DNA from: UBA4661 sp002405405
GTDB lineage: Bacteria; Bacteroidota; Ignavibacteria; Kapaibacteriales; UBA4661
DNA: 8,856 nucleotides
Assembly: GCA_036847245.1 (NCBI GenBank)
Contig: DAIUAL010000140.1
Location: 1-8,856 of the forward strand
Reading direction: 5' to 3'
Shown here: piece by piece, positions 1 to 6,636 of the stretch
Numbering within the stretch: position 1 is the stretch's first letter
How the letters are laid out: each line of letters starts with the position of its first letter
The notes under the pieces: generated by a model
The model's input: the letters and a program-made list of their open reading frames with translations, nothing else
The model's database searches: none
What the model was told of the DNA's origin: nothing
Program-made: the position numbers and the translations under genes

Positions 1-1890
1 ATTTCCACCGTATTTACCGCCAAAGCCATAGGTGCGAAACTTTTGTCCTTCACTAATAAAGGGAATAATTTGGGGGTTCGGTTGTACAAAACCGTTTACA
101 AAACGATTTAACTCATCAAAGTTCACTCCTGTATAGAGACAGGCCTCATTAAGGATACGGGGATCGGTTGTTCCAATAATTTCCACTCGAATAGAATCAC
201 CATTTCTAATTGCACGCTCTACGCATGGCTTATCGAAAGCCGAACTCATGGCATCTCGCAATAGTGCTACAGCAGAATCAACCTCAACAGCAAACTCTTT
301 TCCTCTTCGTTCAAACTCCTTGTAATCAACACAAGGTGCGACATTTGTACGAACGACCTGATATTTGTACACTTCGTTGTCTGAACATGTACTCGTCATA
401 CAATCTTCCGATTCAAACAGAGAGGCACATTTAGCATACTGCTTATAAAGAACCGTCGTAGGGCACCAATATCCTGAAACAAAAAACCGCACACGATAAA
501 TTGGGAACTCCTGTTTGCAGGCATTTTCTCGATAACTCGATGTATCCCAAACAACAGTTTCATGCTTTAAGTCGCACCTTGCTGACGATGGGACAAAAAC
601 AGTATCTACCGAACTAATAAACTGAGTTGATGGAGAATCCGCATCAATGATAAAGGCATTGTATAGACGATCAACACCTGGAATTTTTGCAGGTAGAATA
701 GGAAGTCGCATTTTCACTATACCAGCATTATTTGTTTTCGCAGTTACAACCTCATTGGTCATTACATTACGAATTCTCGTTGTTGTTTGTAAAGGTGCAA
801 TCGAATCGAGTGCGACTTCGCCCGCACGAGCGCGTTCTTTTGTACGGAGAAGGACACGAAGAGTTATGTCCTGCTGAGGTTTTGCAATGCGTATCGCGTA
901 CACATCAAGATCTTTCGTTTTCTTTTTTACGCTACTTTCGTTTGTATTTGAACCGTCAATCCGATCAGAAACAAAAACCAACCACTCATTGCCGGGACTA
1001 ATGATAGGATTCAATTCATCATTTCCTTTGCGATTAACACCCGGAAACTCTACCGTGTCCAATACAAGGGCTTTCGCATTTTGGTCCGGCAAATAATTAG
1101 CATTGATTTTCATGCGCCAAATATCATAATCACCTGAGCGATTCGAACTGAAATACAGGTAACCATCTTCACCAACAAATGGCATTTCTTGGCTTGTAGA
1201 GTCAGTATTAACTTCGTCTAACGGACGTGGTTTAGACCACCCTGATGGCGTTTTAATAGCATAGAAGAGGTCTGCTCGATTAAACTCTTGGGGTGTTCTT
1301 CTTTTTGAAGCAAAATAGATTACTTTACCATCCGGTGAAAGAGCAGGCGTATCGTCCCAAAACTTTGTATTGAGTTCGTCCGGTCGATGTACTGACCATG
1401 CATTATTCACCCATTTCATCTCATAGATGTCATTGTCCTGATTCTTATTCTCATGGTAACGATTAGAAACAAAATAACCGATATTACCATTACATCCGGC
1501 AAAGTGTGGCGCACCATCTTGGGGGATTCTTCCCCGTGAAAAATCACGAGAATTAATTTCCGGCGAGGTAATCTCCTGCGGTGTTGCGAATCCCATTTTG
1601 CCAACGACAGCATTGTAAATTTTACTCGGCTGATTCTTTCCGCCACTACGAGTGAACCAAAATTCAACAATGTTTCCATTTCTCCGAAAACTACCGGCAT
1701 AATCATCAAAAGGAGAATTGATTTGACTCATTGGCATAACCTTGCGAACTTCTGATGAGGCAGAATCTTTGACGGGTGTTTGTGCTGATACACTTACTAA
1801 TAACAATTGAAGATACACTAGGATAACACAAAACATTGTCCTAATTTTTTGAAATCTTCTGATTACGACTACACACTGCAGACTCTTCAT
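1..1890 (-). CDS. PD40 / CRD-like / OmpA-like envelope protein, PorE-like domain order (C-terminus off window)
   Basis: The minus frame is open for 630 codons from the ATG at 1888-1890 to base 1, with no stop, so the gene runs off the window. The N-terminus is a signal peptide: a hydrophobic stretch at about residues 19-34 ending SVSAQ, with no lipobox. A second ATG at 1834-1836 would give a tighter signal peptide and may be the true start. About five PD40/TolB-type beta-propeller blades follow (roughly 71-97, 133-160, 183-212, 240-261, 296-335), with motifs such as LSPDGKVIYFAS and YFSSNRSGDYDIW. Residues 341-430 resemble a carboxypeptidase-regulatory-like fold (TNNAG turn). Residues 439-520 form a cysteine-rich linker. 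From about 531 an OmpA-like peptidoglycan-binding domain begins, with GTTD at 573-576. PD40-CRD-OmpA is the order known from PorE, the periplasmic anchor of the type IX secretion/gliding machinery, but the usual TPR region and lipobox are missing. Function is therefore inferred: an envelope protein tethered to peptidoglycan. It lies 37 bp after the lipoprotein gene and is probably in its operon. There is no clear Shine-Dalgarno sequence. Confidence 0.85.
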   Translation of the reverse strand, partial: MKSLQCVVVIRRFQKIRTMFCVILVYLQLLLVSVSAQTPVKDSASSEVRKVMPMSQINSPFDDYAGSFRRNGNIVEFWFTRSGGKNQPSKIYNAVVGKMGFATPQEITSPEINSRDFSRGRIPQDGAPHFAGCNGNIGYFVSNRYHENKNQDNDIYEMKWVNNAWSVHRPDELNTKFWDDTPALSPDGKVIYFASKRRTPQEFNRADLFYAIKTPSGWSKPRPLDEVNTDSTSQEMPFVGEDGYLYFSSNRSGDYDIWRMKINANYLPDQNAKALVLDTVEFPGVNRKGNDELNPIISPGNEWLVFVSDRIDGSNTNESSVKKKTKDLDVYAIRIAKPQQDITLRVLLRTKERARAGEVALDSIAPLQTTTRIRNVMTNEVVTAKTNNAGIVKMRLPILPAKIPGVDRLYNAFIIDADSPSTQFISSVDTVFVPSSARCDLKHETVVWDTSSYRENACKQEFPIYRVRFFVSGYWCPTTVLYKQYAKCASLFESEDCMTSTCSDNEVYKYQVVRTNVAPCVDYKEFERRGKEFAVEVDSAVALLRDAMSSAFDKPCVERAIRNGDSIRVEIIGTTDPRILNEACLYTGVNFDELNRFVNGFVQPNPQIIPFISEGQKFRTYGFGGKYGGN

Positions 1891-1927
1891 GTTTCGAAAA
1901 AAAATTGTGATATATACACTTATGAGT

Positions 1928-4030
1928 TTACGGAAGCGGATAAAGAACATTGAAATACACTGTTGGACGTGCAATCTGTGGGTTTGATCGATCGGAGCGC
2001 ACATCGAGAATATAGACGAGTCCACATTGTATTGTTCCATCCGTAAAGCGTTTGGTTATCAAAATAAAATCACCATCATTAATATCTATTTCAGTAGCTC
2101 CAGCTTCACCGCAACGTTGCCGTGCAAGTGCTAAGACAGCGCGTTCGTTACATACATTCTGCACGAGCGGATTATTACCGAGCCGTATAAATTGCGTTGT
2201 CCTCACCGTAGAGTTAGGCGTACCGCCAACAAGACGAGCAGTACGAGTCGTTGTATTGACATTGATTGCCGTTACATCCGTCTGTAATCGTTCCACACCA
2301 GATTTATTAAATGTTCCGTTTTCTAAAAACTGAATGTTCTCGAAAAACTCCGTATTGAGACCATATTGCACCAAAGAACTACTGTTCGGGAAGCAACATG
2401 TGTCCGCTCTACCGATGAGGTTAAGCGTGATTGGCTGTGGTTGCGTAGGAATAGGCAAAGCATTATTCGAGGAGATTCTCAAGAGTGCGTTGAAATATCG
2501 CCGTTCGGGTGCAGTTGGCAAAAAATTAACAGCAGATTGCATATCACGCAGACGCTGTGGCAGGAATCGAACTTGAAAATCCTGACTGCTATTGGCAGAC
2601 AATGTTGCTCCGGTGATCGTAACATTACTACCGGAAAAAGTAAAAATTGCCGATAGAGCCGGTGCTTGAGTAGATAATTGAAGGTTGAGATTAACCGCAC
2701 AATTTGAGGGATTGATAATTCTAATGGTACGTGCCTTACTGACATCTTCGGCATCAAGACACTGTTGGAGTGTATCAATTCGTCGCGTTGTCGAGCTGAA
2801 AAGCGTTGAGTTTGCCGTATCAATACGCCATAGCGGTTGTCGCACAAAATTTGCAAATCGCACAATAAGTCGTTGCGAACACAGACCACTATCTACACCA
2901 GTTGGACCAATTCGGCGAATTGAGAAAATAAGCGAATCACGCAATAAACTATCTCTTCCTAAGGAAGCAGGTGCAGTAAAACGAATCCGCATCTGTGCTA
3001 ATGATTGCCCATTGAGAAGAGAGAATGGTAGTGTAGGGGACTGTACAGATAGAGAAGGAGCGGGTAGCCCAAGCAGACTAAATTGAAAACGGCTCCCTAC
3101 AAGCGTATTGAAATTCCGTGTATTGCTTAGTGATATACTGATGTCGTTACTAGTGCCAGGACACACAGTATCAACTTGTTGCCGTTCTTCGATAATATCT
3201 TGTGTCGGACACACAAAAGAGACACAACCCTGTACAACAGCTGAGACGCGTATATTCAGGACAAATGAGTTTCCGCCTGAGATATTGCCTCCGCGTAGTT
3301 GCACAAATTCAGACAATGTACCAGGATTGCGTACTGTTGGATTATATCGCACACGCACCTGATACGACACACCCGACTGCATATCAAATGTTGTAGCTTG
3401 CTCTCTATTTTGTGCATCGAGTACAGTAATAGCCACACCCGATAGAGGATTTGCCCGTACAAGTGTTACAGGTATAGAAACACCACAATTTTGACTAAAC
3501 CGTGTAGTAAATTTCTCATCGAGAATCGGATCACCATTATTACAAACGCTGACATTCACACTGTCTTGTACAATAGTACCACATGAGACATTTTGTATCG
3601 GGCGACTCAGACTAAGATTTATTGTAGAATTAGAACAAGGAACAAAGATTGTTGCTGTTGTTGTATTGGGTGTAAATTGATTACCTGATGGTGCGTTCAG
3701 CGTGATTTCGATTGAATCTCCCGATGCGGGCATACCGGATAACTGCAATCGAATCTCTCCGGCATTTGAAGTTAATCCTGCTCCACTAATTGAGCGAACA
3801 CGATTATTAACTGGCTGTTGCCTTTCTGCCGCACGTGCGTTGATGCCGGCATTTGCAATCGGCGTTCCACTTTCATCCGTAACTCGAACATTTAATTCTA
3901 CAGCATCAGCAATTGGTTGGTCCGTGGGTTCGATAGGGTTTTGACAGCTCAAAAAGATACTCATTGCCAAACAGATACAGAAGGCAAATGCGACACGATA
4001 TGCAGTAGTTGAGGGTGCTGTGTATGACAT
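1928..4030 (-). CDS. large cysteine-rich lipoprotein with CRD-like and three Ig-like (choice-of-anchor D / ASH type) segments
   Basis: This is a complete 700-residue protein with stop TAA at 1928-1930. The N-terminus (YRVAFAFCICLAMSIFLSC) is a lipoprotein signal with probable lipidated Cys29, followed by a Pro/Asp-rich tether. Residues 44-140 look like a carboxypeptidase-regulatory-like domain (VTDESGTPIANAGI, then TSNAGEIRLQL). Three beta-rich segments follow at about 150-265, 275-395 and 415-545. Each contains a strand ending in an R-[YF]-x-P type motif (RVRYNP near 226, RIRFTAP near 348, QVRFLP near 486), the hallmark of DUF1573/ASH/choice-of-anchor-D Ig-like modules. The last 150 residues are unassigned. 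The mature part has Cys29 plus 15 further cysteines, suggesting disulfides and an extracytoplasmic site. I do not recognise a specific family; a structural or adhesive surface role is inferred. It sits between the barrel gene (102 bp upstream) and the PD40/OmpA gene (37 bp downstream), all codirectional. Confidence 0.85.
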   Translation of the reverse strand: MSYTAPSTTAYRVAFAFCICLAMSIFLSCQNPIEPTDQPIADAVELNVRVTDESGTPIANAGINARAAERQQPVNNRVRSISGAGLTSNAGEIRLQLSGMPASGDSIEITLNAPSGNQFTPNTTTATIFVPCSNSTINLSLSRPIQNVSCGTIVQDSVNVSVCNNGDPILDEKFTTRFSQNCGVSIPVTLVRANPLSGVAITVLDAQNREQATTFDMQSGVSYQVRVRYNPTVRNPGTLSEFVQLRGGNISGGNSFVLNIRVSAVVQGCVSFVCPTQDIIEERQQVDTVCPGTSNDISISLSNTRNFNTLVGSRFQFSLLGLPAPSLSVQSPTLPFSLLNGQSLAQMRIRFTAPASLGRDSLLRDSLIFSIRRIGPTGVDSGLCSQRLIVRFANFVRQPLWRIDTANSTLFSSTTRRIDTLQQCLDAEDVSKARTIRIINPSNCAVNLNLQLSTQAPALSAIFTFSGSNVTITGATLSANSSQDFQVRFLPQRLRDMQSAVNFLPTAPERRYFNALLRISSNNALPIPTQPQPITLNLIGRADTCCFPNSSSLVQYGLNTEFFENIQFLENGTFNKSGVERLQTDVTAINVNTTTRTARLVGGTPNSTVRTTQFIRLGNNPLVQNVCNERAVLALARQRCGEAGATEIDINDGDFILITKRFTDGTIQCGLVYILDVRSDRSNPQIARPTVYFNVLYPLP

Positions 4031-4132
4031 TACAGTATAATCCGAAAAGAAAACATCTCACCGTATAGCTCCCTTACAGAAATCTTATACGGTTATTTGA
4101 AAAAATACTTCCGTTTTTTTGAGTGTTATTTT

Positions 4133-5275
4133 TCACCACTCTAATCGTAATCCACCATTCAAGTGAATGCCATGAACAAAATTCGTATTAACGATTTTGT
4201 ACTGTGGACATGTTGGACAATCTGTTCGCAGATTCAGGCGCATATAGCGGTATGCTAGATTGATCGTGATGACATTATTCCACACAACACCGATACCAGC
4301 ATCAATAAAAAATTGCCGATAGTCTTGTGGATTCAATGCAGGCTCACTCCCCCCACCCTCAAAGTTCATATCAAAAAATGTTCCTCCTGTCACGAAGAAA
4401 TATGGTCGCCATATTGCTTCAGAATTGTATGTTCGGGTTTGTAAAAAATAACTTGAAGAATCCGTTGATACTGGTAATACTCGCTCGCTATAACCGCTTG
4501 GTTGAGAAATATGCTTACTCACTTCATTTGGACGTGCTCGAAACTCAAAACGACATGCATCAGGATAGTATTTTGCTGAATCTATGAGTGAACGTGAGCC
4601 GGATAAGGTAAAGCGTAATTGACCTTGTGCTTTTAATCGTGTACGCCCACCTTCCGACATAAGCCCACCACCCACTACAATGGCAAAAGCATCTCCTAGC
4701 AAGCTGCCAAGAGGCGATACCATCAGATCTGCATTGAAAAAAATCGAACTCCCTATTTGCTGAGTAGATTTGTCCTTACCTGCATAACCAATACCACCGG
4801 TTAGTTCAAAAAAGCTGGAGGGAATCGAGGAGTTTTTTACCAGAGTAAATTCTCGTGCAGGACGTATGGGAATGATATATGGCGGACGACCTCCAATACT
4901 AATCGTCATGAATTGCTCAACCGCACCAATAGCAACAATGGTATCAGTACATTGTCCATTGGATTGCAAAAATGTCAAACGTATTCCCTGCTCAAAACCA
5001 CTAAACGACTGAAAGACTTCTCGCTTTGCGGAAATACAATTTTGACGAAATGTACCATCGGTAAATAGCACATTGATTACACTATCACCGCGAGCCACCA
5101 CTGGCAAGGGACATGTGCGGCATGTATCTATCATTTTTGTCGTCGAACTGCCTACCACAGACGGTACCGTGCTGATAGTTGATACGACTTGTGCAGTAGC
5201 AATGTACTGCGTACTCAAAAGAACACTAAGAACCACTGTACCAACACTCAGCAAGTACAATGTTGACATACGCAT
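4133..5275 (-). CDS. predicted outer-membrane beta-barrel protein, family unknown
   Basis: The open frame extends up to an ATG at 5443, but the signal peptide starts at MRMSTLYLLSVG, so I place the start at the ATG at 5273-5275 (380 residues). The next ATG at 5267-5269 is equally possible, and the ATG at 5321-5323 is less likely. The longer version would add an unlikely N-terminus encoded across a run of 13 A. The signal peptide ends in IATAQ, a good signal peptidase I site. The mature protein has alternating hydrophobic/polar strands with Gly and aromatic residues (for example FFELTGGIGYAGKD, FAIVVGGGLMSEGG, WRPYFFVTGGTFFDM) and ends in LRLEW. A C-terminal aromatic residue is typical of barrels inserted by the Bam complex. 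Two C-x-T-C-P motifs lie near the two ends of the mature chain. It is first of three codirectional envelope genes. It is not a recognisable PorP/SprF protein. Barrel prediction is by eye; the ligand or cargo is unknown. Confidence 0.8.
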   Translation of the reverse strand: MRMSTLYLLSVGTVVLSVLLSTQYIATAQVVSTISTVPSVVGSSTTKMIDTCRTCPLPVVARGDSVINVLFTDGTFRQNCISAKREVFQSFSGFEQGIRLTFLQSNGQCTDTIVAIGAVEQFMTISIGGRPPYIIPIRPAREFTLVKNSSIPSSFFELTGGIGYAGKDKSTQQIGSSIFFNADLMVSPLGSLLGDAFAIVVGGGLMSEGGRTRLKAQGQLRFTLSGSRSLIDSAKYYPDACRFEFRARPNEVSKHISQPSGYSERVLPVSTDSSSYFLQTRTYNSEAIWRPYFFVTGGTFFDMNFEGGGSEPALNPQDYRQFFIDAGIGVVWNNVITINLAYRYMRLNLRTDCPTCPQYKIVNTNFVHGIHLNGGLRLEW

Positions 5276-5502
5276 ACGAATAGAATAGGCGGAAGACAAT
5301 AATACTACAGGGAGGATAGACATATGGAAATAATAATCAGAAGAGGCAAAAGCCCAATGAGCAAGTTTTTTTTTTTTTAGTAGTTCTACATAACGTATGA
5401 TAAGCACAGACATCCTTGATGAACTTCGTTGACATAACGACATAGGGAGCGAACTTCGATATTATGATAAATGCAAACTATCATGGAACCTTAGCGACTT
5501 GA

Positions 5503-5523
5503 AGCGTTAAGTCAAATAACGCT
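5503..5523. repeat. 7-bp inverted repeat AGCGTTA / TAACGCT
   Basis: AGCGTTA at 5503-5509 and TAACGCT at 5517-5523 are perfect complements around a 7-base spacer. No T run follows on either strand, so it reads better as a protein-binding dyad than as a terminator. It is located between the response regulator and the barrel gene. Confidence 0.4.
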
Positions 5524-5542
5524 ATTTCCCCTCTTCTCCTTT

Positions 5543-5571
5543 GTGGTATTTATGTGGTATTTCAAGTGGTA
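5543..5571 (-). promoter_or_regulatory. three phased TACCAC direct repeats, candidate operator
   Basis: On the minus strand TACCAC begins at 5571, 5559 and 5548, with steps of 12 and 11 bp. Two of the copies extend to a perfect 10-bp repeat (TGTGGTATTT on the plus strand, at 5542-5551 and 5553-5562). Spacing close to one helical turn puts all copies on one face of the DNA, as expected for a tandem protein-binding site. It lies just past the response-regulator stop and upstream of the barrel gene. Binding of that regulator here is a guess. Confidence 0.4.
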
Positions 5572-5589
5572 GCGATCTGCTCACATAAC

Positions 5590-6288
5590 CTACCTCTGTG
5601 CAAAAATTTTTGCAATGGCCTCTTTTCTTGACGATACCCCCAATTTTTCATACGCATTTCGGGCATGAGTGCGTACCGTTTGAAAACTAATGAGAAGTCT
5701 TTCGGCTGTTTGTTCGTACGTATAGCCATGATACAAACTTTTGAGAACAAGCAGTTCACGGGGAGAGAGTTTTTCTGCTTCACTCGTGAGACGTATATCG
5801 AATGATGATTGAATTTGGCTAATCACCTTGCGCGTAATGTCGGGCGACATATACCCTTTTCCCTCAGCTACGCTATACAATGCCGGAAATAATTCGTCAT
5901 TACAATTCAATTTGTTGATGTATCCCTGCGCACCAGCCACGAGAGCTTCAATAATAGTTTGCTCATCACCAACGCTACTTACTACGATAGACAATACATT
6001 AGGATAAGTTTGACGAATCAGTTTAACACATTCTACGCCCGACATACGCGGCAATCTTATATCGACAAGCACAATATCGGGTTGGTCAAATGCAAATTTT
6101 TCTAGTGCCTCCTCTGCTGAAAGAAATAGTGTCCCTTTGAATGAGAGATCTAACTTTAGACATGCCAAAACTGTATCGCCAAATGCAACATCATCCTCAA
6201 TAATGGCAACACGAAAAAGACGATTTGGAAAATTGTCACTCTTCTTCGGTATCTTGAGTAATGTAGGATAGTGTTGAGACGATTTCAT
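5590..6288 (-). CDS. NarL/FixJ-family response regulator (REC + LuxR-type HTH)
   Basis: This is a 232-residue transcription factor if started at the ATG at 6286-6288. A GTG at 6298-6300 would add four residues but directly abuts a terminator U tract, so I prefer the ATG. The receiver domain (about 24-140) has the acidic pocket E31-D32-D33, phospho-acceptor D76 in LVDIRLP, the Thr/Ser switch position at S104, and K126 in GYINK. The C-terminal LuxR-type helix-turn-helix (about 172-228) starts LSPRELLVLKSL and has the recognition-helix region SFQTVRTHARNAYEKLGV. Length and layout are normal for the family. All phosphorylation residues are present, so it should be a functional DNA-binding output of a two-component pathway, but no histidine kinase is in the window. 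The gene is isolated: a strong intrinsic terminator ends 12 bases before the ATG, leaving no room for an ordinary promoter between them. This suggests control by read-through. Stop TAG at 5590-5592. Confidence 0.93.
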   Translation of the reverse strand: MKSSQHYPTLLKIPKKSDNFPNRLFRVAIIEDDVAFGDTVLACLKLDLSFKGTLFLSAEEALEKFAFDQPDIVLVDIRLPRMSGVECVKLIRQTYPNVLSIVVSSVGDEQTIIEALVAGAQGYINKLNCNDELFPALYSVAEGKGYMSPDITRKVISQIQSSFDIRLTSEAEKLSPRELLVLKSLYHGYTYEQTAERLLISFQTVRTHARNAYEKLGVSSRKEAIAKIFAQR

Positions 6289-6300
6289 TATTTGTGCCAC

Positions 6301-6325
6301 AAAAAAAGGCGTTCTTCAAAACGCC
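6301..6325 (-). terminator. intrinsic terminator abutting the response-regulator start
   Basis: On the minus strand GGCGTT and AACGCC form a stem around TTGAAG, extendable by one G-U pair to a TGAA tetraloop, followed at once by seven U. This is a textbook rho-independent terminator. It would end transcripts coming from the toxin-antitoxin genes or from the structured region at 6325-6440. It could also act as an attenuator for the response regulator. Confidence 0.75.
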
Positions 6326-6370
6326 CTACATCATGGTAACCGGCAAGTAACCAAATCTCAAAGCGTCCTG

Positions 6371-6392
6371 AAAAACGCCCGCATGCGCGGGC
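6371..6392 (-). terminator. second hairpin with U tract (possible terminator)
   Basis: On the minus strand GCCCGC and GCGGGC pair around a four-base loop and are followed by G then five U. The stem is very GC-rich. It may terminate the toxin-antitoxin transcript by itself, or be the apical stem of the long hairpin spanning 6325-6440. Confidence 0.5.
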
Positions 6393-6498
6393 ATCTCTTC
6401 AGAATCGCGCCTTGAGAACTTTGCCGGTTTTCGATGTAGGACGCGAAACAGAGTATGCTCTATTTCTATACTTAAAAAGTTATTGTGTGCTGTGTACA

Positions 6499-6513
6499 GG
6501 CATGATTCATGCC
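6499..6513. repeat. perfect 15-bp palindrome GGCATGATTCATGCC
   Basis: Seven-base arms GGCATGA and TCATGCC flank a single central T. GTAC on each side (6494-6497 and 6516-6519) extends the symmetry imperfectly. A one-base centre is too tight for an RNA hairpin with all pairs formed, so a dimeric protein-binding site is the simpler reading. The regulator is unknown. Confidence 0.4.
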
Positions 6514-6636
6514 CAGTACGTCTTTATTGTCTTTTTACTGTTTGTCGTTGCCAATACACCTCTTGTTTGTTGTACAGATGACATTATCATCCACGCAAAT
6601 GTAGTGATTTTCAATGGTTTTTTTCTTGAATAAACC

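Larger units (their letters stand above)
5276..5589. other. intergenic region upstream of the barrel gene
   Basis: This 314-bp gap lies between the chosen barrel-gene start and the stop of the response-regulator gene. If the barrel gene instead starts at 5443, the gap shrinks to 146 bp. It contains a 13-base T run at 5366-5378 (A on the coding strand), two dyads (5464-5484 and 5503-5523) and three TACCAC direct repeats (5543-5571). I see no convincing Bacteroidota-type promoter and no intrinsic terminator for the response regulator, because neither dyad is followed by a U tract. It is most likely the control region of the envelope genes. Confidence 0.55.
6301..6440 (-). ncRNA. candidate structured RNA or attenuating leader ending in an intrinsic terminator
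   Basis: Six complementary segments are nested in order (plus coordinates): CCTACATC 6325-6332 with GATGTAGG 6433-6440; AACCGGCAA 6338-6346 with TTGCCGGTT 6421-6429; TCTCAA 6356-6361 with TTGAGA 6412-6417; GCG 6363-6365 with CGC 6406-6408; CTGAA 6368-6372 with TTCAG 6398-6402; GCCCGC 6377-6382 with GCGGGC 6387-6392. That is about 37 pairs in 116 nt, separated by small internal loops. On the minus strand the structure is followed directly by the terminator hairpin and seven U, so a discrete RNA of about 140 nt is plausible. I cannot match it to 6S, SRP, tmRNA or a known riboswitch. The strand is chosen because only the minus side has U tracts. The 5' end is unknown. Confidence 0.45.
6302..6636. 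other. intergenic region between the response regulator and the toxin gene
   Basis: This gap of about 335 bp has no credible protein gene. It holds the long segmented hairpin and two minus-strand terminators (6301-6440) and a perfect 15-bp palindrome (6499-6513). On the minus strand it also has an isolated TACATTTG at 6596-6603, which fits the -7 element TAnnTTTG but has no matching TTTG at the right distance upstream. A 73-codon TTG-started plus-strand frame here is not convincing. Confidence 0.55.

Noticed and set aside
1897..1919. GTGATATATACAC palindrome next to eight A (U on the minus transcript) between the lipoprotein and PD40/OmpA genes
   Set aside because: The stem has only about five weak pairs with a mismatch, so it is too unstable to call a terminator. 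The two genes are probably cotranscribed.
2052..3944. Several plus-strand and alternate-frame open frames inside the lipoprotein gene
   Set aside because: All are shadows of the 700-residue minus-strand protein; none has domain or signal features.
4034..4039. TATACT just before the lipoprotein ATG on the minus strand
   Set aside because: It ends three bases before the ATG, so a start site at normal distance would fall inside the coding sequence.
6301..6440. Retron msr/msd or CRISPR-related reading of the inverted-repeat region
   Set aside because: There is no reverse transcriptase, no repeat-spacer pattern and no cas gene in the window. The hairpin with terminator is described without these assumptions.
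6412..6633. 73-codon plus-strand frame with a hydrophobic stretch, or a 43-codon version from the ATG at 6502
   Set aside because: It starts with TTG, runs through the long hairpin's right arm and the 15-bp palindrome, has no ribosome-binding site, and its composition looks like chance T-rich sequence.
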